Of a stretch of 32,274 nt of DNA, positions 15,219 to 23,119 are shown piece after piece (the first letter of the stretch is position 1; each line of letters opens with the position of its first letter). This DNA comes from Acidobacteriota bacterium (lineage in GTDB: Bacteria > Acidobacteriota > UBA6911). The notes beneath the pieces were generated by a model. That model did no database searches, was not told where the DNA came from, and worked only from the letters and a program-made list of their open reading frames with translations. The stretch is from contig JAFGIY010000032.1 of assembly GCA_016929335.1 (NCBI GenBank), forward strand, positions 1 through 32,274, given 5' to 3'. The position numbers were made by a program, and so were the translations under genes.

Positions 15219-15998
15219 TCACAGTGCGCGCCGGATTTCGGTTGCCAGATCGCCAAGCTTTAAAAAGAAGTGTTTTTCTCCCGGCGCAAGGACTCGGTGG
15301 ACGATGTAATACTCGCCCTCGTCGGTATACTTGACCGGCTCCAATTTCTTCTGATCGTTTTTCTCGCCGATGTAGACCACCGGCCGATCTTGCGATTTAG
15401 CGAGCCGGATATAAGTGAAAATGCCGTCATCGGCGACTCTATCAATAGAGAAATGGCCCCCGAGGACTACGTAACTGCTGTTGATCGAAAACAGCATCTG
15501 TTCTCTGACCTGCTGCGCCTTCTGTTCGAGCGATGCGCTACAGCGCGTCTCTGCGGCTTCAAGTTGGGATTTCGCCACCCTTTGGACTTCAGTCCGGACC
15601 TTCTGGTTGAAAAACTGGAGATTGCTGCATTGCACTATCACCAGCTGATCCACGAATCCGGCAGCATCGGGTTCGGAAGTGACATGGAATACAAAGAGCT
15701 TGTCGTTATCGGTATAGATGCTGACCGATGTGCTCTTATTGGGCAGGAGCGGAGTAACGATGCCAATCGTGCCATTCGACTCGGCGTGGAAGGATTTTGA
15801 ATCCGTTACCACAAAATCCGAGATCTTCCATCCTTCGGGCAAGCGAAAGGTTGTCCCTACTCCCGGAACCGTTTCGATTTTGTAAACCTTGTTGGCATTA
15901 TCGCCATCAAAGTCGCAGATTTGCGTCCGCGGTTGATTCCCGGCTATAGCAGAGAGTGAACAGGAAAGCAGTGCAATCATTAAGTAGAAGACTTTCAT
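15219..15998 (-). CDS. virB9: VirB9/TrbG/CagX-type outer-membrane core protein
   Basis: The 259-residue precursor has a Sec signal peptide (MKVFYLMIALLSCSLSAIAG). Its C-terminal beta domain carries the family hallmarks DDGIFTYIRLAKSQDRPVVY and EGEYYIVHRVLAPGEKHFFL. A central charged helix (about residues 130-165) separates the N- and C-terminal domains. With VirB10 it forms the outer-membrane core of the channel. Its ATG overlaps the virB8 stop (ATGA), indicating coupling. A cysteine at position 13 in LLSC is a weak lipobox; I favour ordinary cleavage after AIA. Confidence 0.9.
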   Translation of the reverse strand: MKVFYLMIALLSCSLSAIAGNQPRTQICDFDGDNANKVYKIETVPGVGTTFRLPEGWKISDFVVTDSKSFHAESNGTIGIVTPLLPNKSTSVSIYTDNDKLFVFHVTSEPDAAGFVDQLVIVQCSNLQFFNQKVRTEVQRVAKSQLEAAETRCSASLEQKAQQVREQMLFSINSSYVVLGGHFSIDRVADDGIFTYIRLAKSQDRPVVYIGEKNDQKKLEPVKYTDEGEYYIVHRVLAPGEKHFFLKLGDLATEIRRAL

Positions 15999-16645
15999 TT
16001 ATCCTCCGATTTGTTCTGAAATGGACTCTGACGGTATTCGATAACAAGTAGACCGTGCGGGCTCCGCGTAGAACGCTTGATGGGTTTTATGACAAGGACT
16101 GCAAGATAATCGGCTTCCTCAATGATCTCATCCGACGATGAAAATGCTTTTACATGGAAATAGGCCTGCACTTTTAAAAGCGGTTTGCTCTCGGTGATTA
16201 AAAAGCTGGTGAGTTCTGCCAGGCCCTGAGCATTCCTGCCTATCAATTCCGCGCGGCGAGGAAGGTTTAAGGCTTCGCGAACCTGGGTTAGCGCTTCGGG
16301 CACCGTCCAGCGGGCGATCGATTCCAGTTTGGTTTTGACGGTATAGCGGTTGTAGGTATATGCCTCCGTCAGAAAATCCTCGCAGAATTTGTGGACTTCA
16401 AACGGAGACCTCTCCTCGCCGGCGGCATCGATGACTCGATAATCAACGGCAATCGCATCCCCCGTCGCCTGATTGATCACAATTGGCACTACATGCTCTG
16501 CCCTGCCATCAATGATCTTGATCAAAAGCCCAGCCCCGAGCATCAGGCAGACGAGAAGCAGAACCAGGGCAACCAGCTTCAGCCAGGTATTGACGTAAGC
16601 CAGATTGCCGCTTGAACGAATGAAATCGTCGGTTGCAGTAGACAA
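15995..16645 (-). CDS. virB8: VirB8-type inner-membrane assembly factor
   Basis: The 216-residue bitopic protein has an N-terminal membrane segment at about residues 20-44 (TWLKLVALVLLLVCLMLGAGL) and a periplasmic NTF2-like domain, the VirB8/TrbF layout. It nucleates channel assembly by contacting VirB9 and VirB10, which follow directly. The start codon is TTG, with an unusually strong GAGGAGGAG immediately upstream and no better ATG nearby. It sits between virB6 and virB9, its canonical place. Confidence 0.85.
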   Translation of the reverse strand: MSTATDDFIRSSGNLAYVNTWLKLVALVLLLVCLMLGAGLLIKIIDGRAEHVVPIVINQATGDAIAVDYRVIDAAGEERSPFEVHKFCEDFLTEAYTYNRYTVKTKLESIARWTVPEALTQVREALNLPRRAELIGRNAQGLAELTSFLITESKPLLKVQAYFHVKAFSSSDEIIEEADYLAVLVIKPIKRSTRSPHGLLVIEYRQSPFQNKSEDK

Positions 16646-16655
16646 AGCTCCTCCT

Positions 16656-17633
16656 CTATTTCCGAATGGCGGCCCGGGCTGTAGAACTTATCTTCGAAGC
16701 GACAGTTTTGCCTGCGCTGGCGGCCGAACGTACTACCGCTCGGCTGGTAGTAACGGTGGAACGAACTATGGCGCCGCCAGGAAGAAGGCTGAGGCCAATT
16801 CCGGCAACTCCAAGCGCCATAGATCCCAGTCCTGACCCTGCCGCTCCTCCAACGAGCGCATTGACAATTCTGTTTGTTGAAAAAACAACTCCTACCGACA
16901 TAAGCGGACCAATGACCTGTGCCGCAAACTGGGCGCCGGAAGGCAATCCGTAAAGATTGGCGGGAATGGCGGCGCCGGCAATAACCGTAGCCACCGTCAG
17001 TGCCGCCCCATATAGCGGAATCAACACGAAGTAGGATAAAACCGCAGCGAACCAATGCAGGGCATGGCTGCGGAAATCCCGGTCGAAAGAAAGCGCAAAA
17101 AATACAGGTCCCAGGACCAGGTTCATTGCAAGGATTGTTAATGAACCTGCCATGTTGATCATGATCAGGGCGTAGCATATGAAAAGAACAATGGTTCCAA
17201 TCCCTACAAAAAGACTGCCAAGAGTGAAGTTGTAAACTGTACCGATTATTGTGCTGGAAAGGCCCTGGGAATTGGTTGCAGCTTGCTGTCCACCGGACAT
17301 TGCAATCATTGCGTCGGTCATTGTGTCGAGCAGTTGGTTAAGGCTGGGGTAGAACATGGAGGCAAGCGTTTTGACTGCCGCGAAAATGCTATTCGCAGCC
17401 TGGGGCCACACTGCAAACGCAGCGGCGACGAACAGGTATTTCACAAGAATCCTGGGCAATTCCGAGTTGTAGCCGGAGGCAATCTGAAGTCCTTCCTGTA
17501 GAAAAATCTTAAAGAGAAGGAATGCCCAGAGAATTGCACCGAGTGCCGTGTAGACGACGATAAAATCCTGGCCTCCACCTATGTTGCCGCGGAGGGCTGA
17601 CCAGATTGTTGTGAGCAGGTCGGATAGATTCAT
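16656..17633 (-). CDS. virB6: VirB6/TrbL-type polytopic inner-membrane protein
   Basis: The 325-residue protein has about five to seven hydrophobic segments, including YTALGAILWAFLLFKIFL, LVKYLFVAAAFAVWP, IVLFICYALIMINMAG and HWFAAVLSYFVLIPLYGAAL, then a basic alanine/serine-rich cytoplasmic tail (RSTVTTSRAVVRSAASAGKT). This topology and the SLTILAMNLVLGPVFFALSF segment match VirB6/TrbL, which forms part of the inner-membrane channel. AGAGG precedes its ATG. A GC hairpin lies directly upstream of that ribosome binding site. Confidence 0.88.
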   Translation of the reverse strand: MNLSDLLTTIWSALRGNIGGGQDFIVVYTALGAILWAFLLFKIFLQEGLQIASGYNSELPRILVKYLFVAAAFAVWPQAANSIFAAVKTLASMFYPSLNQLLDTMTDAMIAMSGGQQAATNSQGLSSTIIGTVYNFTLGSLFVGIGTIVLFICYALIMINMAGSLTILAMNLVLGPVFFALSFDRDFRSHALHWFAAVLSYFVLIPLYGAALTVATVIAGAAIPANLYGLPSGAQFAAQVIGPLMSVGVVFSTNRIVNALVGGAAGSGLGSMALGVAGIGLSLLPGGAIVRSTVTTSRAVVRSAASAGKTVASKISSTARAAIRK

Positions 17634-17642
17634 ATAGCCTCT

Positions 17643-17660
17643 GCCGGCGAAAACGCCGGC
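17643..17660 (-). promoter_or_regulatory. Hairpin just upstream of the virB6 ribosome binding site
   Basis: GCCGGCG (17643-17649) and CGCCGGC (17654-17660) form a perfect 7-bp GC stem with a four-base loop. It occupies the only sizeable gap between virB5 and virB6 and ends a few bases before the AGAGG of virB6. There is no T-tract. It more likely blocks 3' decay of the upstream message or tunes virB6 translation than terminates transcription. Confidence 0.5.
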
Positions 17661-17682
17661 GGTCCCAGGACGCTTCCAGGAA

Positions 17683-18450
17683 TTACTGCGTTTTGGTTAT
17701 TGAATTGATGTAGTCGAAATTTCTGGTGTTGCCGTTTTCGGCTTCGATTTCCAGCTGCTTCATCCGCATGATCAGGTTTCGCTGCTCCCTTTGATCCGTG
17801 AGCAGGCGTTGCTCGATAAGCTTGGTTTCAGCTTGAATGGAAGCCATCTCGATCAGGATGGCATTAGTTAAAGCGATCTGCTGGCTGAGCGCGATTTCAT
17901 TGCCTACCTGATCGGGCCCCAATGTCAGGGCAGCGTTGCGGCTTTTGAATCGTTCCAGGTCATCGTTGTGCTCTTTGTCCTGTTTCTGGAGTTCGAGGAG
18001 ATCGGATTCTTCCTTCTTCAGCCGATCCACCTGTTCTTCGGAAAGGCTGATGAGATTGTCCGCATATGTCCGATAATCGGGATTGATGGAATAAAGAGAA
18101 CTTGTTCTCAGTCCGAGAACCTGCGCCTGCCAGGCGGCTTCGTCAAAGGTCCGCCAGATTGTTATGTAATGGTCTCTGAGCCGATTCCAGTTGGTTGGTA
18201 CAAAGTCTCTCCAATCGGCCTGGGATAATCGCCGATAGACCAGATGGAAGCTCTTAAAGTAGTTGTCGAACTCCTTCTTGTACTTGTCAAATTCCTGGCG
18301 ATAGTTGTTGATTTGCTGGATATATTGCGACGCCTGCGCAATCATTTGGATCCTCTGCACCTTGGCTACAAGGTCAGTAAAGACGAAGGCTTTCGCCTCA
18401 GTGGTAATGAACAGAAAAAACAGAGCTGCGATAAATACGCTTTTCTTCAT
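17683..18450 (-). CDS. virB5: VirB5/TrbJ-type periplasmic pilus-associated protein
   Basis: The 255-residue precursor begins with a Sec signal peptide (MKKSVFIAALFFLFITTEAK, with cleavage near AKA). The mature part is almost all helix: KVQRIQMIAQASQYIQQINN early, then long charged coiled-coil-like helices, as in TrbJ/VirB5 minor pilins. The ATG at 18450 is chosen for its AGAGGAG Shine-Dalgarno; the longer frame to 18531 lies inside virB4. It lies between virB4 and virB6, as in VirB operons. VirB5 proteins sit at the pilus tip and help contact recipients. Confidence 0.82.
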   Translation of the reverse strand: MKKSVFIAALFFLFITTEAKAFVFTDLVAKVQRIQMIAQASQYIQQINNYRQEFDKYKKEFDNYFKSFHLVYRRLSQADWRDFVPTNWNRLRDHYITIWRTFDEAAWQAQVLGLRTSSLYSINPDYRTYADNLISLSEEQVDRLKKEESDLLELQKQDKEHNDDLERFKSRNAALTLGPDQVGNEIALSQQIALTNAILIEMASIQAETKLIEQRLLTDQREQRNLIMRMKQLEIEAENGNTRNFDYINSITKTQ

Positions 18451-18458
18451 GGTCTCCT

Positions 18459-20957
18459 CTATTCTGGCAATGAGGTTTGTTCTTTGAAAAATGGCTCCAG
18501 GATAGCCAGCCGTTCTTCCGTATTCCTGCAATGACTGGTCAGCTGCACAAGTTCTTCAATCGCCTGGCGTACGTTGCCTCCATGGCGCTGCTTCATCAGC
18601 TTTTTCATGATGCGTTCCCGGGCGTCCGTGGTCGCGAGCCAGTATGTGTAGTGGTCGGCGACTGATCGGAGCATCCGCCGCAAACCGCCATCCGACCAAT
18701 AGAGGACCTCGTAGCGCGAGGCATCGAGCTTCTTGTATTGTTGGATGTGGTACTCCGTCAGCTGCAGCTTGCGAAATGAGGCTTCCACATCCTTTTGGCC
18801 TGGGAAAAAGAAAGCCTGCTTGAGATTATTGATGATAGCCTTAGACCAGGGCTGGTCCGGGCTGTCCAGATCGGCCAGCGATTGCGTAATCAGATCCAGC
18901 ATGATGTTCCAGTGACGGCCGGTTCGGGCAAGCAGCGCAATCCAGTAGGAGAAAACAGGATCGGTGATATATCGATGGGCCTCGTCCAGCACAAAACGCT
19001 TCTGAACCGATCTGAGGTTCTCATCCGCGATATCACGATAAACCTTTGAAAAGATCACATAGACGATTGCCGTCATGAGCTCGGGCTCTCCATCCAGATC
19101 GCGCAAATCGAAATAGCAGTACCGCGCACTCTGCAAGGTGTCCTTGCCGGTATTGAAAAGCTCGCCGCGGCGTCCAACGGTCCAGAGGGCAAAGGCGCTT
19201 GCCAGGTCCGGATGCTGGATCTCCATTTCGAGAATGCTTGAGAGTAATGTCATCGGAGGAACCGGGATGCGCTCAGACTGATTGCGAAGTAGAATTCGGT
19301 ATGCGTTGAAAAACTCAGCAAGTCCTTTGCGCATAGCCATTTCATTGGCGGGATTTGTCAGCTTTGGCCCTGCCATCAATTTCAGCAATCCCATACAAAA
19401 CTCAAACTGCTCTTCCGGAACAGGCGCCGCTGGGTCCGCCAATAGAAACGGATTGAACTGGAAATTACTCTCGTGCCGGGAAACACGCATGATGGCAGTC
19501 TCGGTCGGCATTTCTTCTTGCAGCAATTCGAATAGATCCAGATAGGAAGCAGACAGATCTACAACCCAGATCATCGGATTGGCCACCAGGTGTGAGAGCA
19601 GATCTTTGATGACAAAGAAGCTCTTCCCCCCGACTGTGGGCCCGCAGATCGCGCGGTGATGCGCTCTCTCCCGGCTGGTGAATGGGTTGTAGGCAAAAAC
19701 GCCATGCAGCCGATCCTGAAGATAATCGACCGGATCCTTATCCCCCTGGTACAGGACATAAGCGCTTAGCAGATCACCGGCATTGGCTGTCCCGAGAAGC
19801 GCCTTGCGGAGATAAAACCGGTCATGGCCGGGCAAAAGCGAGAAAAAGCCGGATTTGAGATTGCGTTTTTCCGTGATGCCGAAGGATCCGATTTCCTTAA
19901 GCAATGAGATGACTTCGGCACAACGGATCCGCAGAGTCTCTTTGTCGTCAGCTCGCACCAGAACGGAAAAGTGCCACCAGACCGGCAGCTCCTTTTCGTT
20001 TTCAATCCGGCTGCGGAAATCCTTCACCTCCTCCACATATTTGAGATTCTTTGGATCCATCGTGGAGAGAGCCATCGCGATGGGCGTGTTGAAATCCTGC
20101 TGCTTGAAGAGACGCTGTTTTGAGGCAAATCCGATTGACTGCCGCAGTACCAATGGAAAATCGAGCTCATAAAAGCGCCGTAGATACATCGCAAGCGAAG
20201 TCGGCGGTGGATACTTCATTCCGATTAGCGATACATATTCCCGGCCATTGATGACCAGATATTCCTCGCTGCTCCGGAAAACATACTGGCTCTGTGCAAG
20301 CTGTGCGTTAAGCGAAAGGTCCGGTCGATAGGCATGCGGCTTTGTGAAATTGATCAGTTCGAAAAGAGCGGCGAATGATCCCTCCCTATCCAACGCTCGG
20401 AATCCGAAACGGGTCAGACTGCTCGCAAGAGCCAGATATCCTTGCTCCAGCAGTTTGATGCATTCCTGGATTTGGTCCCGATAAAACCGGAGAAGCTTGT
20501 TTTCCTGGATCAGCAGACTCCAATTGGGATCCTTTTTCTTTGGCGGGAAATAGCGCAATCCACAGAGAATCCGATTGCCGAAACTCCTTGATATCAGATC
20601 ATCCCAGAAAGCCTGCTTCTTGGATTGGACGAATTGGATCAGCGGCGGAGCTTTGGGATTCTTCCGGAGAGGCAGAGGCTGAGGTGTGTCTCTTATCAGA
20701 AGATTTGAGAGCATGAAACCTTCGCCCTCATTTGGCAGCTGCTCGAATGCGACACGGGTGAAGTGGCTGAACTGATCCTTCTGGTCCTCCGAAAGTCCTT
20801 CGTAATCAAGGCCGGAGAGCTGAAAAAGGATCAGCAGAGAACCATCCTTCAAAAGGATAATCGGCAGGTCGTGATTCAGAAAGTCGACGTACAACAGAGC
20901 GTTTTCCAGCTTCTGCTCGTGCCGGTTAATGTCGTGCAGCAGGTCGCGAAATCGCAT
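18459..20957 (-). CDS. virB4: VirB4/TrbE-type conjugation ATPase
   Basis: The 832-residue ATPase is the largest motor of the type IV secretion system. Walker A GPTVGGKS is at about residues 439-446, Walker B RFVLDEAHRY at about 654-663, and the typical ARTGRHWNIMLDLITQS segment follows. The N-terminal CagE/TrbE-like domain fills residues 1-420. The start is ATG 20957, with GGAGG seven bases upstream; a TTG three bases earlier is possible. It overlaps the end of virB3 by 32 bp. No membrane segment is evident, which fits a cytoplasmic face location. Confidence 0.95.
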   Translation of the reverse strand: MRFRDLLHDINRHEQKLENALLYVDFLNHDLPIILLKDGSLLILFQLSGLDYEGLSEDQKDQFSHFTRVAFEQLPNEGEGFMLSNLLIRDTPQPLPLRKNPKAPPLIQFVQSKKQAFWDDLISRSFGNRILCGLRYFPPKKKDPNWSLLIQENKLLRFYRDQIQECIKLLEQGYLALASSLTRFGFRALDREGSFAALFELINFTKPHAYRPDLSLNAQLAQSQYVFRSSEEYLVINGREYVSLIGMKYPPPTSLAMYLRRFYELDFPLVLRQSIGFASKQRLFKQQDFNTPIAMALSTMDPKNLKYVEEVKDFRSRIENEKELPVWWHFSVLVRADDKETLRIRCAEVISLLKEIGSFGITEKRNLKSGFFSLLPGHDRFYLRKALLGTANAGDLLSAYVLYQGDKDPVDYLQDRLHGVFAYNPFTSRERAHHRAICGPTVGGKSFFVIKDLLSHLVANPMIWVVDLSASYLDLFELLQEEMPTETAIMRVSRHESNFQFNPFLLADPAAPVPEEQFEFCMGLLKLMAGPKLTNPANEMAMRKGLAEFFNAYRILLRNQSERIPVPPMTLLSSILEMEIQHPDLASAFALWTVGRRGELFNTGKDTLQSARYCYFDLRDLDGEPELMTAIVYVIFSKVYRDIADENLRSVQKRFVLDEAHRYITDPVFSYWIALLARTGRHWNIMLDLITQSLADLDSPDQPWSKAIINNLKQAFFFPGQKDVEASFRKLQLTEYHIQQYKKLDASRYEVLYWSDGGLRRMLRSVADHYTYWLATTDARERIMKKLMKQRHGGNVRQAIEELVQLTSHCRNTEERLAILEPFFKEQTSLPE

Positions 20958-21279
20958 CAATAGCCTCCCGATCGAGGAACCTGAGTCTCTGTAGAGAAAG
21001 CGACTGCGAATTCATCTCAGTCTTCAGAAAGCCGGATGAATCCCGCTCCAGGTGGTCCGTGTTATCCATCCAGAAACAGACTGCATAAATTAGCAACGTA
21101 ATGAAAACTCCCAGCCCGATCACCATCACCTTCACAACTGCATTCGAGCCGGAGGTCAGAAAGAATCCGATGGTAGTGGCTAAAAGCCCGCTTCCCAGGG
21201 TTGCGAAAAGTTTTACGTAAGTTATGCCCCACACCTTGGGGACATGCTGGATGTTCCGAAATATAGGTCTTTCAATCAT
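20926..21279 (-). CDS. virB3: VirB3-type inner-membrane protein
   Basis: The 117-residue protein starts MIERPIFRNIQHVPKVWGIT, with the RP-[IL]-F motif usual near VirB3 N-termini. Two membrane segments follow (about 22-44 and 48-71: FATLGSGLLATTIGFFL and VMVIGLGVFITLLIYAVCF), then a charged tail. VirB3 associates with VirB4 and the inner-membrane complex. The gene lies between virB2 and virB4 and overlaps virB4 by 32 bp. The chosen ATG has only a weak Shine-Dalgarno; the longer frame to 21399 runs back through virB2 and is rejected. Confidence 0.83.
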   Translation of the reverse strand: MIERPIFRNIQHVPKVWGITYVKLFATLGSGLLATTIGFFLTSGSNAVVKVMVIGLGVFITLLIYAVCFWMDNTDHLERDSSGFLKTEMNSQSLSLQRLRFLDREAIDAISRPAARH

Positions 21280-21303
21280 GATCCAATCGCCATTTGTTCC
21301 ATT

Positions 21304-21326
21304 GGCGCCCAGCTGCACCGGGCGCC
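21304..21326 (-). promoter_or_regulatory. GC hairpin between the pilin gene and virB3
   Basis: GGCGCCC (21304-21310) and GGGCGCC (21320-21326) form a perfect 7-bp stem with a 9-base loop, 20 bp past the pilin stop codon and 24 bp before virB3. Without a T-tract it is not a classical terminator. Such stems after a pilin gene often protect the upstream message, or partly attenuate, so that far more pilin is made than the later proteins. Confidence 0.55.
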
Positions 21327-21346
21327 GCAGGACGCTAGCAGATTTG

Positions 21347-21634
21347 TTAAGTGATAAATGTGTTAGCCAGAAAGCCGAGCACGATTCCGACGATCGCAAA
21401 GATGAGAGAAGTCATCGAATCGTTATCGCCCTGGCTCAATTTGTAAGCGGTACGTCCCAGTCCAATGAGACCCACCATGCCGGCCACCAAAGTTCCGGCG
21501 GCAATTGCAATTGTACGGATGTCGTTGACAGCGCCCAGGAATGTGGGAGCCACAGGTTGCTGCGCATAAAGCATGATCGGTTGCAGCAGTAAGCCGGCTG
21601 CCAACGCAAAAGTGACCTTTCTGAATCGCATCAT
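21347..21634 (-). CDS. virB2: VirB2/TrbC-type major pilin precursor
   Basis: The 95-residue protein has a signal peptide (RKVTFALAAGLLLQPIMLYA) and a short mature pilin with two hydrophobic helices (RTIAIAAGTLVAGMVGLIGL and SLIFAIVGIVLGFLANTFI) joined by a polar turn (AYKLSQGDNDS), the VirB2 plan. It would polymerise into the conjugative pilus. Its ATG overlaps the TGA of the preceding 35-codon gene (ATGA), and GGAGAG lies upstream. A second ATG follows immediately, so the start may be one residue later. Confidence 0.85.
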   Translation of the reverse strand: MMRFRKVTFALAAGLLLQPIMLYAQQPVAPTFLGAVNDIRTIAIAAGTLVAGMVGLIGLGRTAYKLSQGDNDSMTSLIFAIVGIVLGFLANTFIT

Positions 21635-21738
21635 CGGTCACTCTCCTTCTTTTTCTTGTAGAACCATGCGGCGATGCCGATTGCGGCCAGAAGCATTACC
21701 GCATAGAACCAGTACATGAACTGCTGGAACACCTCCAT
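21631..21738 (-). CDS. 35-residue single-pass membrane peptide coupled to the pilin
   Basis: An AAAGGAGG Shine-Dalgarno lies six bases before the ATG at 21738. The peptide MEVFQQFMYWFYAVMLLAAI and the rest of its helix span the membrane once and end in a basic tail (YKKKKESDR), so the C-terminus should be cytoplasmic. Its stop overlaps the pilin start as ATGA. The longer frame (to 21834) lacks a ribosome binding site. I do not recognise it. It could be a pilin chaperone, a tiny assembly factor or a surface-exclusion peptide. The strong translation signals make it a likely real gene despite its size. Confidence 0.65.
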   Translation of the reverse strand: MEVFQQFMYWFYAVMLLAAIGIAAWFYKKKKESDR

Positions 21739-21757
21739 TGAGATTCCTCCTTTGCCG

Positions 21758-22066
21758 TTATCCCCGGCTTGATGGCGCTGAAGGCCCATCCCGGTGTGTC
21801 GCTTGCAGGGCGTGTTGAGCTTCTTGGATGGCATCTGCCAGCTTTTCCCAGACCTTAAGGAAAGGCGTGGCAGAAATCATATGCTGCTCAAATAGGCAAG
21901 CGATCAGCACCTCGGCGTCCTTCGAGGCAGCCAGGAGCTTTTGCATAACTAAGTTGTTAGGCCTGAGTAGGAGCTTTGCATTCGAGCCTGATCCGGGTTG
22001 AATGCGATTTCCTATACTTTTTGCTTCGCCTGTTAATTCACTCGTGTTAACTTTGAAACACTGCAT
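21758..22066 (-). CDS. First gene of the transfer operon, hypothetical (102 aa)
   Basis: This product is unrecognised. It is a small soluble protein. Its C-terminal half forms helices (NNLVMQKLLAASKDAEVLIA, WEKLADAIQEAQHALQAT) ending in a polar tail; no signal peptide or membrane segment is seen. As the first gene after the divergent promoter region it may be a regulator or a cytoplasmic accessory factor. I prefer the ATG at 22066, preceded at some distance by GAGGGA, because an ATG at 22114 would lie within the inverted-repeat operator. The start is uncertain. Confidence 0.5.
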   Translation of the reverse strand: MQCFKVNTSELTGEAKSIGNRIQPGSGSNAKLLLRPNNLVMQKLLAASKDAEVLIACLFEQHMISATPFLKVWEKLADAIQEAQHALQATHRDGPSAPSSRG

Positions 22067-22171
22067 ATTTGATTTATGTCCCTCTATTAGGTAAGTGTGT
22101 AAAAAAGGGCTCAAAACTTACCTCGAGAAATGGAAATATTTTTTGCAGTGATGAAAATATAGAGGTCTACT
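22067..22171. promoter_or_regulatory. Divergent promoter region with inverted repeats
   Basis: The region lies between the leftward transfer operon and the rightward sigma-factor gene. AGGTAAGT (22089-22096) and ACTTACCT (22116-22123) are perfect 8-bp arms 27 bp apart centre to centre. ATATTTT (22136-22142) and AAAATAT (22154-22160) form a second, AT-rich pair. I see no textbook -35/-10 pair in either direction, which would suit promoters read by the alternative sigma factor encoded next door. The arms could be two half-operators bridged by a dimer, or two copies of a promoter element facing opposite ways. Confidence 0.55.
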
Positions 22172-23119
22172 ATGCAGAAAGACGCCGGAGGAGGAATGCG
22201 TCCTGAGGCCGTAAGTCTAAGATCTGAAATAATAAAAGCGGTGGATTACCGTCTGCTGGAGGAGATAAAACCGCTATTAGTTGCTCACGGAATAAAATCG
22301 AATATTTTATCTGATGCCTTCGAAGAAGCGCTCCTGGAATTGGCCAAAAGAGAGAACCCGGAATCTGCGGAAGAAGTGCGGTCCCATTTTCTGGAGCTCG
22401 TTCTCTGGAAAATTTTCGGCAATGGGGATAACTTGTGGATTGAATCGCGAACCAATGCCGGGAATTCAGTGTCGCCGGAAATTCTCGCGACTGCCTATGC
22501 ATTGTGGAACGACGCTTTATCCTATGCCGGGAATCATGGAGCAGATGCTTCGGATGCAGCCGAAGCAATAGTCCAGGCGACCCATGCAACGGCGGATCGC
22601 CTGGCAAGAAATGAACTCGACGCGAGTACCAATGAGATCCGGGATCTCCGCAAATACATATTTGCGATTTATATGAGCTTCATGTCGAAAATTGCCGCGA
22701 AACAGGGCGCAGGCCAGCTGAATTACGTCGACATAGATAAATGGATCGCCAACCGGGATTTATCGGACCGGGGGGCTTTCCAGGGCGCGCTGGAAAGCAA
22801 GATACTTTGCCGCGAGATGATGAATTTAATGCAGCCGAAGCAGGGGAGCGTTGCATATTGCCGACTAACCCTCGGCTATAGTTGGACGGAAACGGCAACG
22901 GTCCTGGACACAACAGTCAGCGCGGCTCAGAAGGCGTTGAGTTCAGGAATTCGAAGGGCATTTGGCACCTGCATGCGGGAATTGCGGAAGGTGGGACGTC
23001 AGAAACCTGCGGATATTGAAAACCACCTGATGAAAATAGACGAAGAAACAGGAAAAACCCTGCTGGAATTAATAAGGTCATGGCAATGCAGAACGACAAA
23101 AGAACAGAAAAACCTCTAA
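22172..23119 (+). CDS. ECF-like RNA polymerase sigma factor
   Basis: This 315-residue protein ends in a sigma region 4 helix-turn-helix (about residues 212-266): CREMMNLMQPKQGSVAYC, then LTLGYSWTETATVLDTTVSA and a basic recognition end, ALSSGIRRAF. Upstream is a long helical region that may be a divergent region 2. The N-terminus (about 1-90) is an extra helical extension for the class. An AGAGGT Shine-Dalgarno lies six bases before the ATG. It overlaps the anti-sigma-like gene by 40 bp and is divergent from the transfer operon. It probably directs polymerase to that operon, though this is inference. It is less certain as a true sigma factor than as a region-4-type DNA-binding protein. Confidence 0.7.
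   Translation: MQKDAGGGMRPEAVSLRSEIIKAVDYRLLEEIKPLLVAHGIKSNILSDAFEEALLELAKRENPESAEEVRSHFLELVLWKIFGNGDNLWIESRTNAGNSVSPEILATAYALWNDALSYAGNHGADASDAAEAIVQATHATADRLARNELDASTNEIRDLRKYIFAIYMSFMSKIAAKQGAGQLNYVDIDKWIANRDLSDRGAFQGALESKILCREMMNLMQPKQGSVAYCRLTLGYSWTETATVLDTTVSAAQKALSSGIRRAFGTCMRELRKVGRQKPADIENHLMKIDEETGKTLLELIRSWQCRTTKEQKNL

Noticed and set aside
15919..15998. VirB9 as a lipoprotein (LLSC)
   Set aside because: The lipobox is poor and a standard cleavage site (AIA-G) follows a few residues later. VirB9 proteins normally use ordinary signal peptides.
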